Positions 1 to 8,881 of a stretch of DNA of 64,000 bases are shown here, one piece after another. The stretch's first letter is position 1, and each line of letters opens with the position of its first letter. Source of the stretch: Streptomyces sp. DSM 15324 (lineage in GTDB: Bacteria > Actinomycetota > Actinomycetes > Streptomycetales > Streptomycetaceae); contig NZ_KQ949025.1 of assembly GCF_001514285.1 (NCBI RefSeq), positions 1 through 64,000 of the forward strand, written 5' to 3'. A program made the position numbers and the translations under genes. The notes below the pieces were generated by a model that was not told the origin of the DNA, ran no database searches, and saw nothing but the letters and a program-made list of their open reading frames with translations.

Positions 1-1191
1 GCCCATACCGAAGGACGACACACCCGCAATGAGCGAATCGGTTTCCTGGGGCCAGGTTCCCAACTCGGTCTGAACGCGTAGCCGGAGCGAATCGAGTGGG
101 ATGTCGGCCGGGGGTTCCGTGAAGTTGAGGCTTGCCGGAATAAGCCTGTGCCTGATCGACAGAACGGCCTTTATGAGACCGGCGACACCAGCCGCGCCTT
201 CCAGGTGTCCGAGATTCGTCTTCACCGATCCGACGCGCAGCGGATTACCGTTCGGGCGCTCCCGGCCGAAAGCGTTTCCGAGTGCTGCCGCTTCGATCCG
301 GTCGCCCACGCGCGTACCGGTCCCGTGAAGTTCGACATACTGAACAGCGGCGGGGGCAATGCCGGCGCGTGCGCATGCGAGACCGATGACTTCTTGCTGC
401 GCCGCCTGGTGCGGCACGGTGAGTCCCGGTCCGCCTCCGTCGTTGTTCACCGCGCTGCCGCGAATGACGCAGAGGATGCGGTCCCGGTCGGCGAGGGCGT
501 CGGAGAGTCGCTTGAGGACGACGATTCCGCCGCCCTCTCCGCGGACATAACCGTTGGCCTGCGCGTCGAAGGTCCGGCACTCCCCGTCGGGGGAAAGTCC
601 GCCGAACTTCTCCGAGCGTTCGGCGCTCTCGGGGGCGAGGGCGAGGTTGACGCCGCCGGCCAGGGCGAGGGTGCATTCTCCGGTGCGCAGCGCCTGGGCG
701 GCCTGGTGCACGGCGACGAGGGAGGAGGACTGGCCGGTGTCGACGGTGATGCTGGGTCCGCGCAGGCCAAGGGCGTAGGAGACGCGGTTGGCGATGATGC
801 TGCGGGCGAGGCCGGTCATGGCGTACTGGCCGACGGCGGCGGGCGCCTGGCGGTGGGTGAGCATCGCGTAGTCGTCCCACATGGCGCCGACGAACACGCC
901 GGTCATGTGGCCTTGAAGGGTCGGCGGAGCGATGCCGGAATCCTCCAGCGCTTCCCATGCCAATTCCAGTGCGAGGCGCTGCTGCGGGTCCATCGCGGCG
1001 GCCTCGCGCGGAGAAACTCCGAAGAAACTCGGATCGAATTCTTCTACTCGTTCCAGCTTCCCTGGAACGACGGAATGCCCGTCCCTCAGCAAATCCCAGA
1101 ATTCGACCGAACTGGACACGCCAGGAAAACGGCAAGAAGTACCGATGATGGCGATGTAATCAGCAGTTAAGGCGCACACGCCGACCGACAT
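1..1191 (-). CDS. Type I polyketide synthase, loading module with KSQ domain (partial)
   Basis: The first 397 codons of a modular PKS are present; the gene runs off the left edge of the window. The ketosynthase fold begins about residue 11, directly after the start, so this is the first domain of the protein. The active-site motif reads [14 protein letters not shown], with Gln154 (codon at 730–732) where extending KS domains carry Cys. The two catalytic histidines are kept: His289 in HGTGT and His329 in [13 protein letters not shown] domains are known to decarboxylate malonyl- or methylmalonyl-ACP to make the starter unit. The ATG at 1191 has a GGGGGA stretch about 9 nt upstream. Codon 8 is TTA (1168–1170), the rare Leu codon read by the bldA tRNA. 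The AT, ACP and later modules lie outside the window. Confidence 0.93.
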   Translation of the reverse strand, partial: MSVGVCALTADYIAIIGTSCRFPGVSSSVEFWDLLRDGHSVVPGKLERVEEFDPSFFGVSPREAAAMDPQQRLALELAWEALEDSGIAPPTLQGHMTGVFVGAMWDDYAMLTHRQAPAAVGQYAMTGLARSIIANRVSYALGLRGPSITVDTGQSSSLVAVHQAAQALRTGECTLALAGGVNLALAPESAERSEKFGGLSPDGECRTFDAQANGYVRGEGGGIVVLKRLSDALADRDRILCVIRGSAVNNDGGGPGLTVPHQAAQQEVIGLACARAGIAPAAVQYVELHGTGTRVGDRIEAAALGNAFGRERPNGNPLRVGSVKTNLGHLEGAAGVAGLIKAVLSIRHRLIPASLNFTEPPADIPLDSLRLRVQTELGTWPQETDSLIAGVSSFGMG

Positions 1192-1857
1192 ACTGTGAAG
1201 ATCCCCCGTCTAGCATGGAAAGTGGACATTGCACCCGCGCCGCCTCTCCTGGAGGGCGACTGCGCACTTCGGGTACAACGACGTACATCCTGCAAGCCGT
1301 TTGCAGCCTAACCCCCTCAGGTGATCCGGAGTCAAGAAGATTCCCACCGCAACGAGTTGCCCCCCGGCGGCTCTTCGGCGTCACCAACGGCGCGGTCCGA
1401 CCAATGCCATGGCTGCCTACTGCGCTGCTGCACATGCAAACTATGACGCATCTCACGCCCGAGTACGGCGGGCCGACTGGCGTTGCGAATTCACCCCAAG
1501 GAACGCACTCCGGACCGTCCTTCCCCTGCCTCGGACCGCGTGCTAGGTTGCAGTGAACGATCAAGGGGGAAGCCCTGGTGCGCTCATGACGTGACGTCAC
1601 CAGGCTCGTTCGGCTGCCTAGTTGTGGGCGGCGCGAGTCCCAGGGGGTCTCGGCCACCCTGGAGCGCGGCCCATTTTCGGAGCCTCTCCCTCCCGGTGAA
1701 CGCCCGTCCCCTGTCCCGTACTCGTACAGGAAGCCCGTTGCCGTCTGCCGCACCGCCGGTGACGACCGCGACCGTGGCTCGCGCAGATGAGCATGCCCCC
1801 GTTCCTGGCAGCCGTAGCGAGCCGGCCTGGTGAGCGTGAAGGAGTGTGTCCGGCACG
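1192..1857. promoter_or_regulatory. Divergent control region between PKS and methoxymalonyl-ACP genes
   Basis: This 666-bp region separates the divergent PKS and dehydrogenase genes and contains no convincing ORF. It should hold both promoters. Visible symmetry includes CTGCAA-N5-TTGCAG at 1290–1306, a perfect 10-bp palindrome GTGACGTCAC at 1591–1600, and flanking arms AGCCCTGGTG (1571–1580) and CACCAGGCT (1598–1606), which could form a larger hairpin. The proteins that bind here are not identifiable from the window. Confidence 0.5.
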
Positions 1858-2706
1858 ATGAGTGAACCAACAGTCCGTCAAGTCGCCATCGTGGGTGCGG
1901 GGGTGATGGGTTCGGGGATCGCTGCCCTGGTGCTCGGACACGGCATCCCCGTCGTCCTGGTCGACGTCGACGTCACGACGCTGCGCGCGGCGCGCGTCAG
2001 GATCGAGCAGCAGCTGCGGCACGCTCAGCTCATGGGCGCGCTGCCCGCGGGCACGGCGCCCGGCGAGCTGACGACCAGCGTGTCCCTGGCGGACGTGGCG
2101 GACGCGACCGCGGTGATCGAGGCGATCGTGGAGCTGCCGGCGGAGAAGGCCAAGGTGCTGGCCGAGGTCTCGGCGGCCGTACGGCCCGGGACGCCGCTGA
2201 TCTCCAACACGTCCGGTATCCCCATCGCCGAGCTGGCCCGGTCGGTGGACCGGCCCGAGGAACTTCTCGGCACGCACTTCATGAACCCGTCGTACCTGAT
2301 CAAGATGGTCGAGGTCAGCCGGGGTCCGCAGACCGGTGACGCCGCCGTGGCGGCCGTGGTCGAGCTGCTGTCCGCCCTGAACCGCAAGGCGGTCATCGTG
2401 CGGGACGCGCCGGGCTTCGTCACGAGCCGGCTGCTGCATCCGATGATCAATGCCGCGGCGCGGATCGTCGGCGAGGGCACCGCGACGGTGGAGGCGGTGG
2501 ACGAGCTGATGGAGGGCTGCCTCGGGCACCCGACCGGCCCGCTGCGCACCGCCGACCTGATCGGCCTGGACAACCTGGCCGACTCCCTCCAGGTTCTCTA
2601 CGAACGCACCGGCGACCCCTCCTGCAAGCCCGCCGACCTGCTGCTGGAGAAGGTCCGCCAGGGTGACCTCGGCCGCAAGTCCGGCCGGGGCTTCTACGCG
2701 TACTGA
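1858..2706 (+). CDS. 3-hydroxyacyl-ACP dehydrogenase of methoxymalonyl-ACP synthesis (FkbK/Asm13-like)
   Basis: A 282-residue 3-hydroxybutyryl-CoA dehydrogenase family protein. It starts with the Rossmann nucleotide-binding motif VAIVGAGVMGSGIA. In the FK520 and ansamitocin pathways the homologue oxidises the 2-hydroxyl of glyceryl-ACP on the way to hydroxymalonyl-ACP. The start is taken as ATG 1858, 13 nt after GAAGGAG (1838–1844); an in-frame GTG at 1846 sits too close to that ribosome site. It is first of four co-directional genes and is followed by the ACP gene after 63 nt. Function is inferred from family plus the complete cassette context. Confidence 0.88.
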   Translation: MSEPTVRQVAIVGAGVMGSGIAALVLGHGIPVVLVDVDVTTLRAARVRIEQQLRHAQLMGALPAGTAPGELTTSVSLADVADATAVIEAIVELPAEKAKVLAEVSAAVRPGTPLISNTSGIPIAELARSVDRPEELLGTHFMNPSYLIKMVEVSRGPQTGDAAVAAVVELLSALNRKAVIVRDAPGFVTSRLLHPMINAAARIVGEGTATVEAVDELMEGCLGHPTGPLRTADLIGLDNLADSLQVLYERTGDPSCKPADLLLEKVRQGDLGRKSGRGFYAY

Positions 2707-2769
2707 GATACGCGTTCCGAGAGTCGAAGACCCCCCTGAAAGTCACTCTGAAAGCCGAAAGGTGTTGCA

Positions 2770-3066
2770 GTGAGCACTGAACAGACCCCGCAGAGCGCCG
2801 AGTTGCGCGCCGAATCCGTCGAGCGGGAGCTGCTGGGCTTCCTGGAGGCCAAGACCAGGAAGTCGCTGACGCCGGACCAGGACATGTTCGCCTCCGGCCT
2901 GGTGTCCTCCATGTTCGCCATGGAGCTGGTCGTCCACCTCGAACAGACCTACCAGGTCGCCATCGTGGGCGCGGATCTCAAGCTGGACAACTTCCGGACC
3001 GTGCAGCGCATGGTGGAGCTGGTGCTGCGGCTGCGGGCCGCGTCGGCCACGGTCGGCCGTGCCTGA
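2770..3066 (+). CDS. Discrete acyl carrier protein for glyceryl/methoxymalonyl unit (FkbJ/Asm14-like)
   Basis: A 98-residue stand-alone acyl carrier protein. The phosphopantetheine site lies in MFASGLVSSMFAMELV, near residues 38–53; the second serine of VSS is the likely attachment point, as in the GLVNSLFAMQLV motif of Asm14-type carriers. This protein would hold the glyceryl moiety loaded by the FkbH-like enzyme while the two dehydrogenases and the O-methyltransferase act on it. The GTG start at 2770 has GAAAGG 7 nt upstream. Its last codons overlap the start of the next gene by 8 nt, suggesting translational coupling. Confidence 0.9.
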   Translation: MSTEQTPQSAELRAESVERELLGFLEAKTRKSLTPDQDMFASGLVSSMFAMELVVHLEQTYQVAIVGADLKLDNFRTVQRMVELVLRLRAASATVGRA

Positions 3067-4198
3067 CCGGCACGTCGGCGATCCCGCTCCTGGCGACCGG
3101 CTCGCCGACGGGATCGCTCTCCTCGACTCCCTCGTCGACGGGCGGGCCGAGGAGTGGGATCTGTCCGGCGAGATCCCCCTGGAGGTGCTGCGCACCGCCG
3201 GCGAGCGGGGGCTGCTGTGCGCACAGGTCGCCGGTGAGCTGGGCGGACTCGGCCTCAGCAGCCGGGACAACGGTGAGCTGACGGCGTACGCGGGCAGTCT
3301 GTGCAGCTCGCTGCGCAGTGTGATGACCTCGCAGGGCATGGCCGCCTGGACGATCCAGCGGCTGGCCAACCCCGACCAGTCGGCCGCGCTGCTGCCGGAG
3401 CTGGTCGGCGGTCGGCTGGCCGCGGTCGGCTTCAGCGAGAGCGGCGCCGGCTCCGACGTGACCGCCATGACCACCAAGATCGAGGCATCGGGCGACTCCG
3501 TCGTGGTCACCGGCCACAAGGTGTGGATGACCGCTGCCCACTACGCCGATCTGCTGGTCGTGTTCGGGCAGTGCGAGGGCAGCGCGGCCGTCGTCGTGGT
3601 GCCCGCCTCGGCGCCCGGCGTGCACGTGGAGCGGGTCGCCGACCCGCTGGGCTGCCGTGCGGCCGGGCATGCGAACGTGCGCTTCGACTCGGTGCGACTG
3701 CCGCTGTCCAGCCTGCTCGGCACGCCGGGCATGCCCCTGCCGCTGCTGGTCACCACCGCCCTCGCCTACGGCCGTATCTCGGTGGCCTGGGGGTGTGTGG
3801 GCATCCTGCGCGCCTGCCGGAACGCCGCGGCGCGGCACGCCGCCTCGCGGGTGCAGTTCGGCAAGCCGCTGCACGAGCACCAGCTGGTGGCGGGGCACCT
3901 CGCCGACCTGTACGCGGCCGAGCAGGTCGCGGCCCAGGCGTGCGCGCATGCCAGCGCGTGCTGGGACGCCGGTTCCCCGGATCAGGTCGTGGCGACCGTG
4001 CTGGCCAAGCACGTCAGTGCCGGGCACGCCGCCCGCGGTGCCGCGGCGGCCGTGCAGGTGCTGGCCTCGGCCGGGGCGCGGGACGGTCATGTCGTGGCGC
4101 GCGCGTACCGGGACGCGAAGCTGATGGAGATCATCGAAGGCAGCAACGAGATCTGCCAGTTGATTCTGGCGCAGCACGCCGTGGCGACGGCACAGTGA
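3059..4198 (+). CDS. Acyl-ACP dehydrogenase of methoxymalonyl-ACP synthesis (FkbI/Asm15-like)
   Basis: A 379-residue acyl-CoA dehydrogenase family flavoprotein of normal family length. The FAD/substrate motif GFSESGAGSDVTAMTTK is near residues 123–139, and the C-terminal EGSNEICQLILAQH carries the conserved Glu region of the family. In related pathways this enzyme oxidises C1 of the hydroxyacyl chain to the carboxyl level, giving hydroxymalonyl-ACP. The GTG start at 3059 lies inside the end of the ACP gene. It is followed by the FkbH-like gene after 18 nt. Assignment rests on family motifs and conserved cassette order. Confidence 0.88.
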   Translation: MPDRHVGDPAPGDRLADGIALLDSLVDGRAEEWDLSGEIPLEVLRTAGERGLLCAQVAGELGGLGLSSRDNGELTAYAGSLCSSLRSVMTSQGMAAWTIQRLANPDQSAALLPELVGGRLAAVGFSESGAGSDVTAMTTKIEASGDSVVVTGHKVWMTAAHYADLLVVFGQCEGSAAVVVVPASAPGVHVERVADPLGCRAAGHANVRFDSVRLPLSSLLGTPGMPLPLLVTTALAYGRISVAWGCVGILRACRNAAARHAASRVQFGKPLHEHQLVAGHLADLYAAEQVAAQACAHASACWDAGSPDQVVATVLAKHVSAGHAARGAAAAVQVLASAGARDGHVVARAYRDAKLMEIIEGSNEICQLILAQHAVATAQ

Positions 4199-4216
4199 CC
4201 ACCCTGGAGGATCTGC

Positions 4217-5323
4217 ATGTCTGAAGTGCCGACCACGGTGAAGTGCCTGGTCTGGGACCTGGACAACACGCTCTGGCAGGGCACGCTGTCGGAGGGCGAC
4301 GCGGTGCGGCCGCCGGACGGCGTGCGGGAGCTGATCATCGAGCTGGACGCCCGGGGCATTCTGCAGTCGGTGGCCAGCAAGAACGACCATGACCTGGCCT
4401 GGGCCAAGCTGGAGGAGCTGGGCCTCGCCGAGTACTTCGTCCTGCCGCGGATCGGATGGGGGCCGAAGTCGGACTCGGTGCGGGACATCGCGGAGGGGCT
4501 GAAGTTCGCGCACGGCACCATCGCGTTCGTGGACGACCAGCCCGCCGAGCGGGCCGAGGTCTCCTTCCACCTGCCGGAGGTCCGCTGCTACGCCGCCGAC
4601 CGGTTGCCGGCGCTTGCGGATCTGCCGGAGTTCAGTCCGCGGAACGTCACCGTGGACGCGCGGCGGCGCCGCCAGATGTACCAGGCCGGCTTCAGGCGCG
4701 AGGAGGAGCAGGCCGCTTTCCGCGGGCCGACGGAGGAGTTCCTGCGCTCGCTGGAACTGGAGATGCGCATCGGCCGCGCGACCGAGGAGCAGCTGTCGCG
4801 CGTGGAGGAGCTCACGCTGCGTACCAGCCAGATGAACGCGACGGGCGTCCACTACTCCGACGCGGCGCTGCGCGAGCTGCTGGCCGACCCCGGGCACCAG
4901 GTGCTGGTGACGACCATGGCCGACCGTTTCGGTCCGCACGGCGCGGTCGGGGTGATCCTGCTGCGGACGCGGCCGGGTGTCTGGCACCTCAAGTTGCTGG
5001 CGACGTCCTGCCGGGTGGTGTCGTTCGGGGCGGGTGCGGCGATCCTGAACTGGCTGATCGACCAGGCCGCCCGGGCGGGTGCCCACCTGGTGGCCGACTT
5101 CCGGCCCACGGAGCGCAACCGCATGATGGAGATCGCCTACCGGTTCGCCGGCCTCGGCGAGGAGTCCTGCTCGTGCCAGGACGCGCTGCCCGGCGCGGGA
5201 GCCGCGGATCCACGACGGCTGCACTTGGTGCCGGCGCGTCGTGAGCCGCACGCCACGATCCGGATCAGTGCACCGGACCTGCCCCGGGACTCCCGTGTGG
5301 CCACCGTGGATCCGGTGCACTGA
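4217..5323 (+). CDS. FkbH-like glyceryl-ACP forming enzyme (HAD domain plus C-terminal acyltransferase-like part)
   Basis: A 368-residue FkbH family protein. The HAD-phosphatase nucleophile motif is VWDLDNTLW (Asp14/Asp16), followed by a SKND motif and FVDDQPAERAEV. The C-terminal half, from about residue 170, resembles the GNAT-like part found in FkbH proteins. Family members take D-1,3-bisphosphoglycerate, remove phosphate and transfer the glyceryl group to the discrete ACP, the first step of methoxymalonyl-ACP synthesis. GGAGGA lies 6 nt before the ATG. The gene converges with the O-methyltransferase, only 9 nt separating their stop codons. Confidence 0.92.
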   Translation: MSEVPTTVKCLVWDLDNTLWQGTLSEGDAVRPPDGVRELIIELDARGILQSVASKNDHDLAWAKLEELGLAEYFVLPRIGWGPKSDSVRDIAEGLKFAHGTIAFVDDQPAERAEVSFHLPEVRCYAADRLPALADLPEFSPRNVTVDARRRRQMYQAGFRREEEQAAFRGPTEEFLRSLELEMRIGRATEEQLSRVEELTLRTSQMNATGVHYSDAALRELLADPGHQVLVTTMADRFGPHGAVGVILLRTRPGVWHLKLLATSCRVVSFGAGAAILNWLIDQAARAGAHLVADFRPTERNRMMEIAYRFAGLGEESCSCQDALPGAGAADPRRLHLVPARREPHATIRISAPDLPRDSRVATVDPVH

Positions 5324-5332
5324 CCGGAGTGT

Positions 5333-5986
5333 TCAGCAGGCCTTCTTGCGTACCAGCGTGATGCCATCGGCCATCGGGAGGAGTGATATCTCCACCCGGT
5401 GGTCCTCGTGCAGGAAGGAATTCAGCTCGCGGATCACGACCGTGTCGGGATCCTGAGCTCCCGGGTCAATGACCCGACCAAAGAAAAGGGTATTGTCGAG
5501 GACGATGAGACCTCCCGGCCTCACCAGTTCGAGCGACAATTCATAATAGCGACGATAATTCGCCTTGTCAGCGTCGACGAAGGCGAAATCAAAGGTGTTC
5601 GCTTTCCCCTCACCGAGTAGTCCGGTAAGGGTTTCGGAGGCATTCCCGATACGGACGTCGATACGGTCCGCGACCCCCGCCTTCAGCCAGTACTTCTGGG
5701 CAATATCGGGCCACTTGTCGCTGATGTCGCAGGTGATGACACGCCCGCCGGGCGCGAGGCTCCGGGCCATGCACAAGGTGCTGTACCCGGTGAACGTTCC
5801 GATCTCCAGCACCTCCCGAGCACCCGTCAGACCGACCAGGAAACCGAGCAACTGCCCTTCTTCGGCCATGACCTGCATTGCCTGCCCCATGGGAAGTTCC
5901 CCGGTCAGTTCGCGAAGCTCGTGCAATATATCGTCGTCTCGCAGGGAGACGTCACGCACATAGGAGAGCAATTCCGGCGAGGACAT
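5333..5986 (-). CDS. SAM-dependent O-methyltransferase (FkbG/Asm17-like)
   Basis: A 217-residue class I methyltransferase of the caffeoyl-CoA/catechol O-methyltransferase family. The SAM motif [16 protein letters not shown] and the metal-site region [16 protein letters not shown] are intact. It would methylate the 2-hydroxyl of hydroxymalonyl-ACP, completing the extender unit. In the ansamitocin order this gene follows the FkbH homologue; here it is inverted and lies 94 nt behind the WecA-like gene on the same strand, so it could be read from that transcript. The ATG at 5986 is chosen; an in-frame GTG a few codons upstream is possible, and neither has a strong ribosome site. Its codon use looks more AT-rich than its neighbours. 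Confidence 0.85.
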   Translation of the reverse strand: MSSPELLSYVRDVSLRDDDILHELRELTGELPMGQAMQVMAEEGQLLGFLVGLTGAREVLEIGTFTGYSTLCMARSLAPGGRVITCDISDKWPDIAQKYWLKAGVADRIDVRIGNASETLTGLLGEGKANTFDFAFVDADKANYRRYYELSLELVRPGGLIVLDNTLFFGRVIDPGAQDPDTVVIRELNSFLHEDHRVEISLLPMADGITLVRKKAC

Positions 5987-6080
5987 GATTTGAGTAGCCA
6001 CCGCTTTAACATAGTGGTGGCGCACAATGTCAGGCAAGACCGGCCGACGAATTCCGGTTATGGAATGCCCTCGCCTTGTG

Positions 6081-7436
6081 TCAGCGAAGCGTGTCCCGGA
6101 GAGGCGTACGGGTGCCGATCGCGGTCGCTCCGTTGACACGCGAGACGCCGGCGACGGCCGGGCTGCGCGGCTGCTCCTCGGACTCGGCAGATCCCTCGAC
6201 ACCCGCGGGGTGCGGTGTGGTGGACGCCGGCTTGACGACGGCGAGGGCGGCCCCCGGCGCCATGACGGCCGGCGAGCGCCGACGGTAGCGCGGCGGCACG
6301 AACGCCTCGGCCCAGCGCGGGGCACGCGGTGTGAAGCGCGGCAGCAGGAGCAGCGCCAGACCGAGCGCGCTGAGGAACACCACACCGAGGACGATCCACA
6401 TGGACGCCGCGTTGACGGAGTAGGCGAGCGCGCCGAACGCGATCAGCGCCGACCAGAAGTACATGATCAGCACCGCCCGGCTGTGCGAGTGGCCGATCTC
6501 CAGCAGCCGGTGGTGCAGATGCCCGCGGTCCGCCGCGAACGGCGACTGACCGCGCCAGGTGCGGCGCACGATCGCCAGGATCAGGTCGGCGGCCGGGATC
6601 GCGATGATCGTCAGCGGCATCAGCAGCGGGATGTAGACCGGCACCATCTGGTGCACGGTGGAGCGCTCGGAGCCGCCGAACAGATTGTCCGGGTCGACGT
6701 TGCCCGTGACGGAGATCGCCCCTGCGGCCAGCACCAGGCCGATCAGCATCGAGCCCGAGTCGCCCATGAAGATCCGCGCGGGGTGCATGTTGTGCGGCAG
6801 GAAGCCCAGGCACATGCCCATCAGGATCGCCGCGAACAGCGTCGCGGGGGCGGCGGACTCGATGCCGTACGAGTACCAGATCCGGTACGTGTACATGAAG
6901 AACGCGGCGGCGGCGATGCACACCATACCGGCCGCGAGACCGTCGAGGCCGTCCACGAAGTTGACCGCGTTGATGGTGATGACGACCAGCGCGACCGTCA
7001 GCAGGGTGCCCTGCCACTGGGTCAGCGCGACCGTGCCGACCGTCGGGATCGGCAGCCACAGGATCGTCAGACCCTGCATGACCATCACGCCCGCGGCGAT
7101 CATCTGGCCGCCCAGCTTCAGCAGCGCGTCGATCTCGAACTTGTCGTCCAGGACGCCGATCAGCCAGATCAGCGCGGCGCCCGAGAGCAGAGCGCGCGGC
7201 TCGTTCGACTTCTCGAAGACTCCGTTGAGGTTGGTCAGGTGGTCCGCCACCAGCAGTCCCGCGCACAGCCCGAAGAACATGGCGATCCCGCCGAGCCGCG
7301 GAGTGGGTTCCCGGTGCACGTCACGGGCCCTGATCTCCGGCATCGCCCCGGCCACGATCGCGAACTTCCGTACCGGCCCTGTCAGCAGATACGTCACCGC
7401 GGCCGTGATGCAGAGCGTCAGCAGGTATTCACGCAC
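6081..7436 (-). CDS. wecA: WecA/TagO-type undecaprenyl-phosphate sugar-1-phosphate transferase
   Basis: A 451-residue polytopic membrane protein of the MraY/WecA/TagO family. Diagnostic motifs are [34 protein letters not shown] and the histidine motif [13 protein letters not shown], which bind Mg and the nucleotide sugar. It attaches a sugar-1-phosphate, usually GlcNAc, to the lipid carrier for cell-wall polymers. GTG 7436 is used, with GGGGAAG just upstream; the longer frame to 7475 adds a tail before the first membrane helix. The C-terminal tail of roughly 70 residues is low in complexity. In S. coelicolor, as I recall, this gene lies between glyA and the atp operon. Confidence 0.9.
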   Translation of the reverse strand: MREYLLTLCITAAVTYLLTGPVRKFAIVAGAMPEIRARDVHREPTPRLGGIAMFFGLCAGLLVADHLTNLNGVFEKSNEPRALLSGAALIWLIGVLDDKFEIDALLKLGGQMIAAGVMVMQGLTILWLPIPTVGTVALTQWQGTLLTVALVVITINAVNFVDGLDGLAAGMVCIAAAAFFMYTYRIWYSYGIESAAPATLFAAILMGMCLGFLPHNMHPARIFMGDSGSMLIGLVLAAGAISVTGNVDPDNLFGGSERSTVHQMVPVYIPLLMPLTIIAIPAADLILAIVRRTWRGQSPFAADRGHLHHRLLEIGHSHSRAVLIMYFWSALIAFGALAYSVNAASMWIVLGVVFLSALGLALLLLPRFTPRAPRWAEAFVPPRYRRRSPAVMAPGAALAVVKPASTTPHPAGVEGSAESEEQPRSPAVAGVSRVNGATAIGTRTPLRDTLR

Positions 7437-7630
7437 GGGCTTCCCCACATGTCTCGCTGGCCATCTCAGCCTCACACCCTAGCCTTCGACTCGCGCGCGG
7501 CGCATATGTGTGGGGACTGCCGGGTAGCGACGATGGTTGCACGAGGAGCTGTGAGTTCGGTTGCGCGGGGGCGCGTCCGGCCTGCCGTTCGCTCCCTTTG
7601 GCCCGGGATACGGCGACTTCCACCCGAGGG

Positions 7631-8881
7631 TTACCCCGGGTACGGGGGAAAGGCCGTGGCCAGTTCCCGTACTTCCTCCCTGGCCCGTTTGCCCTCCACC
7701 TGTCCGCGCAGCACGCTCGCCATCAGCGCGCCGATGCCCGCCATCTCCTCCTCGCGCATGCCCTGCGTGGTCACGGCGGCCGTGCCCAGCCGCAGCCCGC
7801 GGGCATCAGCATGCGGCAGCGCACAGCAGTCCAGGACGATCCCGCCGGCCGCCAGCAGCCCGCGAACCTCCCGCCCGCCCATGCCGAGGGACGCCGGGTC
7901 GAAGGTGATCAGGTGCGTGTCGGTCCCGCCGGTCGTGACGACGAGACCCTCCTTCTCCAGCCGGGCCGCCAGCGCCCGCGCGTTGGCGACCACCTGATGG
8001 GCGTACGCCGAGAACGCCGGGGTCGCCGCCTCCCCGAACGCCACCGCCTTGGCGGCGATGGTGTGCATCTGCGCGCCGCCCTGCGTGAACGGGAAGACCG
8101 CCCGGTCGACGCGCTCGGCGAGCTCGCCGCCGCACAGGATCATCCCGCCGCGCGGGCCGCGCAGCACCTTGTGGGTGGTGGCGCACACCACATCGGCGTA
8201 CGGCACCGGACTCGGCGCCGCTCCCCCGGCGACCAGCCCGAGCGGATGGGCGGCGTCGGCGATGAGATAGGCGCCGACCTCGTCGGCGACCTCCCGGAAG
8301 AACGCGTAGTCGATGTGGCGCGGGTAGGAGATCGAGCCGCACACGATCGCCTTGGGCCGATGGCTGCGGGCCAGCGCCCGCACCTGCTCCCGGTCGATCA
8401 GCCCGGTCTCCGCGTCCACCCCGTACGGCACGAAGTCGAACCAGCGCCCGGAGAAGTTCGCGGGCGAACCGTGGGTGAGATGACCGCCGTAGGTCAGCCC
8501 CAGGGCCAGTACGGTGTCCCCCGGCCTCAGCAGGGCCGCGTAGGCGGCGAGCACGGCGGACGAGCCGGAATGGGGCTGCACATTGGCGTGCTCGGCCCCG
8601 AACAGCCGCTTCGCCCGCTCCACCGCGAGCCGCTCCGCGACGTCGACGATCTCGCAGCCTCCGTGGTGCCGGGCGCCCGGATACCCCTCGGCGTACTTGT
8701 TGGCGAGCGGCGAGCCCAGCGCGGCCAGCACGGCCGGGGAGCAGAAGTTCTCGGCGGCGCTCAGCTGGAGCGTCGACGCCTGCCGCGTCGCCTCGCCGAG
8801 CAGCACCTCGGCCATCTCCGGATCCTGGCGCCGCAGGACATCCGCATCGGCGGCCGCAACAGATACAGGGGTGACCGACAT
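7631..8881 (-). CDS. glyA: Serine hydroxymethyltransferase
   Basis: A 416-residue PLP enzyme of the SHMT family, which interconverts serine and glycine with tetrahydrofolate. The PLP lysine is in CATTHKVLRGPRGG and the aspartate contacting the pyridine nitrogen is in LIADAAHPLGLVAGG. Other conserved stretches are LQLSAAENFCSP and NKYAEGYPGARHHGGC. ATG 8881 has GGAG 8 nt upstream; an open frame continues upstream to 9052 but lacks family sequence. The IADAAH form differs slightly from the usual VDMAH, so this may be the divergent, second SHMT seen in Streptomyces. Confidence 0.93.
   Translation of the reverse strand: MSVTPVSVAAADADVLRRQDPEMAEVLLGEATRQASTLQLSAAENFCSPAVLAALGSPLANKYAEGYPGARHHGGCEIVDVAERLAVERAKRLFGAEHANVQPHSGSSAVLAAYAALLRPGDTVLALGLTYGGHLTHGSPANFSGRWFDFVPYGVDAETGLIDREQVRALARSHRPKAIVCGSISYPRHIDYAFFREVADEVGAYLIADAAHPLGLVAGGAAPSPVPYADVVCATTHKVLRGPRGGMILCGGELAERVDRAVFPFTQGGAQMHTIAAKAVAFGEAATPAFSAYAHQVVANARALAARLEKEGLVVTTGGTDTHLITFDPASLGMGGREVRGLLAAGGIVLDCCALPHADARGLRLGTAAVTTQGMREEEMAGIGALMASVLRGQVEGKRAREEVRELATAFPPYPG

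Noticed and set aside
148..1170. Long plus-strand open frames over the PKS (and 245–1135 minus)
   Set aside because: The correct minus-strand frame gives an intact KS domain with all motifs; the others are GC-bias shadow frames.
2978..5320. 780-residue minus-strand open frame
   Set aside because: It lies opposite ACP–FkbI–FkbH, which have clear family motifs; the frame has no domain and the Arg/Gly/His composition of antisense frames.
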